Source: Thermodesulfovibrionia bacterium
Lineage (GTDB): Bacteria; Nitrospirota; Thermodesulfovibrionia; UBA6902
Direction of reading: 5' to 3'
Assembly (NCBI GenBank): GCA_020057065.1
Contig: JAGVGM010000093.1
Span: 1-56,788, forward strand
Length of the DNA stretch: 56,788 bases
Both the position numbers and the translations under genes were made by a program. The notes under the pieces are model-generated. The model made no database searches. It worked only from the letters and a program-made list of their open reading frames with translations, and had not been told where the DNA came from. This document shows positions 53,933-56,788 of the stretch, in pieces (position 1 is the stretch's first letter; the number at the start of each line of letters is the position of its first letter).

Positions 53933-54999
53933 AGAAAAAGGGAGACAGCATACCAATTAAAAGCAATTTACTTTTTTATCAGACAGACGACGGCAAAATC
54001 AGGCTTGAAGTACGGCTGCAGGATGAGACTGTCTGGTTGACTCAGAAGCATATGGCTGAGTTGTTCCAGACAACTTCGCAAAACATTACCATACACCTGA
54101 AAAACATCTTTAACGAAGACGAATTAGATGAGACGGCAACTTGTAAGGATTTCTTACAAGTTCAAATTGAGGGAAACAGACAGGTAGAACGTAAACAACA
54201 ATTCTATAATTTAGACGCCATTATTTCAGTGGGATATAGAATTAAATCTCATGTTGCCACACGCTTTCGCCAATGGGCTACCCAACGGCTGCGGGAATAC
54301 ATTATCAAAGGTTTCACGATGGACGACGAGCGGTTGAAGCAAGCCGGGGGCGGCAATTACTTTGATGAACTGCTGTCTCGCATTCGGGACATCCGTTCCT
54401 CTGAAAAGGTCTTTTGGCGCAAGGTATTGGATATCTACGCTACCAGTATTGACTATAACCCCGGTACTGATTTTTCGCAGCAGTTCTTTACTGTAGTGCA
54501 AAACAAAATGCACTGGGCCGCGCACGGGCATACTGCTGCCGAGATCATTTATAGCAGGGCAGATGCAGCAAAGCCGAACATGGGAATGACTGCATGGTCA
54601 GGAGATAAACCACGGAATACGGATGCCGAGATCGCCAAAAACTATCTGAATGAAAAAGAGCTGAATATACTTAACCGGATTGTCAGCATGTATCTTGACT
54701 TTGCTGAGCTTCAGGCGCTGAATCGCAAGCCTGTGTATATGCGCGATTGGATCTCGAAACTTGACGATTTTCTTAAGCTCAATGAACGGAACATTCTAAC
54801 TCATGCAGGGAAGATCAGCCATGATAAGGCATTGGAAAAAGCACACGATGAATATGAACAATACAGTAAGGTGCGGCTGAATGAGCCGTCTCCGGTAGAG
54901 CGGCAATTCCTTGAAGCAGTCAAGGAATTGAAGAAGCTTAAGAAATCGGGGGAAGATCACTCGCCCCGCGCGCGGGGGCGTGGATTGAAAAATTGCTAA
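53923..54999 (+). CDS. RhuM-family protein (virulence RhuM/Fic-like accessory)
   Basis: A 358-residue protein of the RhuM family: LLFYQTDDGKIRLEVRLQDE (N-terminal helix-turn-helix-like region), QQFYNLDAIISVGYRIKS and RFRQWATQRLREYIIKGF. A C-terminal helical domain contains NMGMTAWSGDKP. The family is common on mobile islands and its biochemical role is unsettled. GGAGGAGA precedes the ATG. The last dozen codons (SPRARGRGLKNC) are encoded by a CRISPR-like repeat, so the natural C terminus has been replaced or extended. Confidence 0.8.
   Translation: MPMKKKGDSIPIKSNLLFYQTDDGKIRLEVRLQDETVWLTQKHMAELFQTTSQNITIHLKNIFNEDELDETATCKDFLQVQIEGNRQVERKQQFYNLDAIISVGYRIKSHVATRFRQWATQRLREYIIKGFTMDDERLKQAGGGNYFDELLSRIRDIRSSEKVFWRKVLDIYATSIDYNPGTDFSQQFFTVVQNKMHWAAHGHTAAEIIYSRADAAKPNMGMTAWSGDKPRNTDAEIAKNYLNEKELNILNRIVSMYLDFAELQALNRKPVYMRDWISKLDDFLKLNERNILTHAGKISHDKALEKAHDEYEQYSKVRLNEPSPVERQFLEAVKELKKLKKSGEDHSPRARGRGLKNC
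54960..54991 (+). repeat. Single type I-C-like CRISPR repeat
   Basis: CTCGCCCCGCGCGCGGGGGC followed by GTGGATTGAAAA closely resembles the type I-C repeat form (G)TCGCCCC...GGGGCGTGGATTGAAAC. Only one unit is present. There is no array, leader or cas gene in the window. Confidence 0.6.
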
Positions 55000-55096
55000 T
55001 GAAACCGGACACTATTAAATTGGCTTAGGAATTGATAATAAGAATTAATTTGATAAATGAATTGTTTTGTTGTTAACTATAATCAAGGCATAATAA

Positions 55097-55266
55097 TACC
55101 TGCCTTGCTGGTGATAGGGGTAGAAGCTTATTCCTACCATATAAATTTTGGGAGCTGGCGTAAAGTAAGTGTTGAGCAGCCTATAAGGAAATGCCTGATC
55201 TTGCTTTCAAGGCACCCACTTGAATTATAAGGAATTAAAGTTTTTCCTACACGGCAAGGTGGGATT
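55097..55266 (+). ncRNA. ssrS: Probable 6S RNA
   Basis: A 170-base segment is closed by CCTGCCTTGC (55099-55108) pairing with GCAAGGTGGG (55254-55263). Inside are TTCCTACCA and GGGAGCTGGCG near the 5' half of the bubble and GTTGAGCAGCC, matching the order of TTCATACCA and GGTGAGCATGC in E. coli 6S RNA. A promoter candidate precedes it (TTGTTG 55067-55072, 16 bases, CATAAT 55089-55094). 6S RNA sequesters sigma-70 polymerase in stationary phase. A covariance-model search would settle it. Confidence 0.6.
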
Positions 55267-55307
55267 CATTATACAGCGGTTCCTGTCCTGAGATAGTGCA
55301 CCTCCTT

Positions 55308-56066
55308 CTATTTCTTTCGTTCAAACAAGATCCCTGCCAATAAAACAAAGACTACTGACAGGACTGTCAGAACGCTCAGATCAACGAATAGCGTAAAATC
55401 GAATATCGCAGAATCTTTAAGTATGGAATGTTTTAAGGCATCTATCCCGAAAGTCAACGGATTTATCTTTGATATCCACTTTAATATGTCAGGCAGATTT
55501 TTTACAGGGTACATGGCTCCGGACAGGAAGAACATAGGCATTACTATAAAATTCATGATAGCGCTGAAGCTTTCCATGCTGTCATAAAATGTTGCAATGA
55601 TGATGCCTAATGATGATATGCAGAAGGCAAGAAGAAAAGCGATCGCAATGGTGAAGGGAATTGACAGAAGGCCCAGTTTAATTCCAAGAAAAGGGAAGAG
55701 CATGAGTATTACTGTTGCCTGTATGGAAGATATGATCGTTCCGCTCAAGGCCTTACCGATAACAATTGAAAACCTTGATACAGGCGCAACAAGGATTTCT
55801 TTCATTAGACCAAATTCTTTATCCCAGATAATGGATATTGAAGAAAGTATCGAACTGAACAGGATTGTCATGCCGAGTATGCCGGGGAATATGAACTGCA
55901 TATATGACACCCCGATATCCGGGGATACAAACCTTGACATCCCGCTGCCTACGAGAAAGAGCCAGATAAGCGGCCGCGCAAGGGTAGAGATCAGACGGCT
56001 CTTCTCTCTGATAAACTTTTTGAAATCCCGTGCAATTAAAACATAAACAGCATTGACCTCTACCAA
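55308..56066 (-). CDS. ABC-2 type transporter permease
   Basis: A 252-residue protein with six hydrophobic segments and the ABC-2 signature region (NFIVMPMFFLSGAMYPVKNLP, described by its ends; INPLTFGIDALKH). Such permeases export drugs, polysaccharides or lipids with a separate ATPase, which is not adjacent here. The TTG start (56066) is supported by GAGGAG nine bases upstream. Before it lies a 500-base gap. Confidence 0.8.
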   Translation of the reverse strand: MVEVNAVYVLIARDFKKFIREKSRLISTLARPLIWLFLVGSGMSRFVSPDIGVSYMQFIFPGILGMTILFSSILSSISIIWDKEFGLMKEILVAPVSRFSIVIGKALSGTIISSIQATVILMLFPFLGIKLGLLSIPFTIAIAFLLAFCISSLGIIIATFYDSMESFSAIMNFIVMPMFFLSGAMYPVKNLPDILKWISKINPLTFGIDALKHSILKDSAIFDFTLFVDLSVLTVLSVVFVLLAGILFERKK

Positions 56067-56569
56067 AGAATATATCTCCTCTTTTTTTTGCTTTCAGTTT
56101 TCGTTTTATAAATTATAGCAGATTATGAAGTCAATAACTTTAACAGCTTAATTTTTAACGTTATATATTGAAATATTACACTAAATCATGCAAGATAATG
56201 ATAAGGGAAAAGTTTAAGTTATTATGCGTAACTTCATTATTTGCCGTTCTATTCTATTTTTTACATTATCCGGTATTATCGCAGTTAAGGCATCAGTAAT
56301 GCCTGGTCAGGGATACTCATTATCAAAATAACTTGAAATGAATGAGGGCTTTAAATAGAGTCTGTTTATAAACTCTGTTCGTCTGTATGTCATTCCGGCA
56401 GTCCTTAAGCCGGAATCCAGTTTTATAAATAAGTTCTGGATACCCGATTACAGACTTCGGGTATGACAAAAATAAAAAATGGCAGTTTATAAACAGACAC
56501 AAAATAAACTGTCCCAAAGCAAGGCTTGAAAATTCTATATAATTAAAGAAATGATTTGAAATTCCCGAT
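56067..56569. other. AT-rich gap containing the inverted-repeat element
   Basis: Apart from the permease ribosome binding site and the element at 56360-56498, nothing is recognised. A minus-strand frame crossing the element is not supported by any start signal. Confidence 0.5.
56360..56498. repeat. 139-bp miniature inverted-repeat element
   Basis: GTCTGTTTATAAACT (56360-56374) and AGTTTATAAACAGAC (56484-56498) are perfect 15-bp terminal inverted repeats. Two internal hairpins, ATTCCGGC/GCCGGAAT and ATACCCGA/TTCGGGTAT, lie between them. It encodes nothing. A half copy is at 49792-49858. Confidence 0.75.
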
Positions 56570-56710
56570 ATATCAAGCAACTGGGCTGAGTTAAGGGTCG
56601 CAAGTCACTACCGAAAGATCAAGGGAAAAGCCACCAATGATACAGATGAGGGAAGGGCTAAGAACCGCAGGGTTGAGGTAACTCTCATTCCTGAGAACAA
56701 GGAATTTTAA
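56570..56710 (+). pseudogene. OmpA-type C-terminal fragment
   Basis: The frame reads SSNWAELRVASHY and then NDTDEGRAKNRRVEVTLIPE, the start and end of an OmpA/MotB peptidoglycan-binding domain with the middle missing. It ends at TAA 56708-56710. It may be a remnant of a MotB or OmpA-family lipoprotein gene. Confidence 0.65.
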
Positions 56711-56715
56711 ATACT

Positions 56716-56788
56716 ATGTACACTGAACATTTTGGCCTTAAGATACTACCCTTTGAGAATGTACCTGATCCATTGTTCTTTTTTGATG
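56716..56788 (+). CDS. ExeA-like AAA ATPase (5' end only)
   Basis: Twenty-four codons at the window edge read MYTEHFGLKILPFENVPDP, the typical N terminus of ExeA/GspA-type and related AAA ATPases (MYxxHFGLxxxPFxxxPDP). These work in type II secretion assembly or, in other relatives, polysaccharide export. The gene continues outside the window. Confidence 0.7.
   Translation, partial: MYTEHFGLKILPFENVPDPLFFFD

Noticed and set aside
54960-55080. CRISPR array
   Set aside because: Only one repeat unit is present. No second repeat follows at spacer distance and no cas gene is in the window.
56323-56580. Minus-strand 85-codon open frame near the right edge
   Set aside because: It crosses the inverted-repeat element, whose hairpins account for the open frame, and has no start signal.

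Overview
The window comes from a flagellated, probably anaerobic Gram-negative bacterium with moderate GC content. The flagellar sigma-54 promoters, the oxygen-sensitive radical SAM/cobalamin enzymes and the C/G-rich palindromic repeats suggest Nitrospirota or a Desulfobacterota-like lineage. No rRNA or phylogenetic marker is present, so this placement is inference.

Region 1 (1-34940, plus strand). It opens with the flagellin chaperone gene fliS behind a near-consensus sigma-54 promoter. A second near-consensus sigma-54 promoter follows (885-900), then a tightly packed run of about 28 genes, many joined by ATGA or GTGA overlaps. The run encodes a sugar kinase and guanylyltransferase pair resembling HddA/HddC, a GDP-mannose-4,6-dehydratase-like enzyme, and a PLP dehydratase with His in place of the Schiff-base Lys. 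It also encodes three Fcl-like reductases that lack the usual catalytic Tyr, two different two-gene thiamine-diphosphate enzymes (E1 alpha/beta and split transketolase) and five radical SAM proteins, two of them with cobalamin-type N-terminal domains. Methyltransferases and large TPR-linked glycosyltransferases complete it. Together these suggest synthesis of an unusual GDP-linked, possibly branched deoxy-heptose and its transfer to flagellin or another surface target.

Region 2 (34925-45007). A minus-strand TPR-GT9 gene interrupts the series, followed by more glycosyltransferases on the plus strand. Then comes a motility control block: a small helical protein, a response regulator, a PilZ protein, MotA, MotB and a PAS histidine kinase. 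C/G-rich palindromic elements lie in frame inside two related glycosyltransferases, and another palindrome extends the N terminus of MotB.

Region 3 (45008-49862) is accessory and AT-rich: a nuclease fragment, a GmrSD-like DUF262/DUF1524 defence gene behind an attC-like hairpin, a hypothetical gene, and a VapBC toxin-antitoxin pair. A 16-base sequence is repeated after two of the genes.

Region 4 (49863-52547, minus strand) holds a second, unrelated MotA-MotB stator pair with a sigma-28-like promoter.

Region 5 (52548-56788) begins at tRNA-Leu(CAA). Downstream are gene remnants (a BRO-like pseudogene, a four-helix-bundle fragment, a truncated RhuM), an intact RhuM-family gene ending in a single type I-C-like CRISPR repeat, a likely 6S RNA, an ABC-2 permease, a 139-bp inverted-repeat element, an OmpA C-terminal fragment and the first codons of an ExeA-like ATPase.
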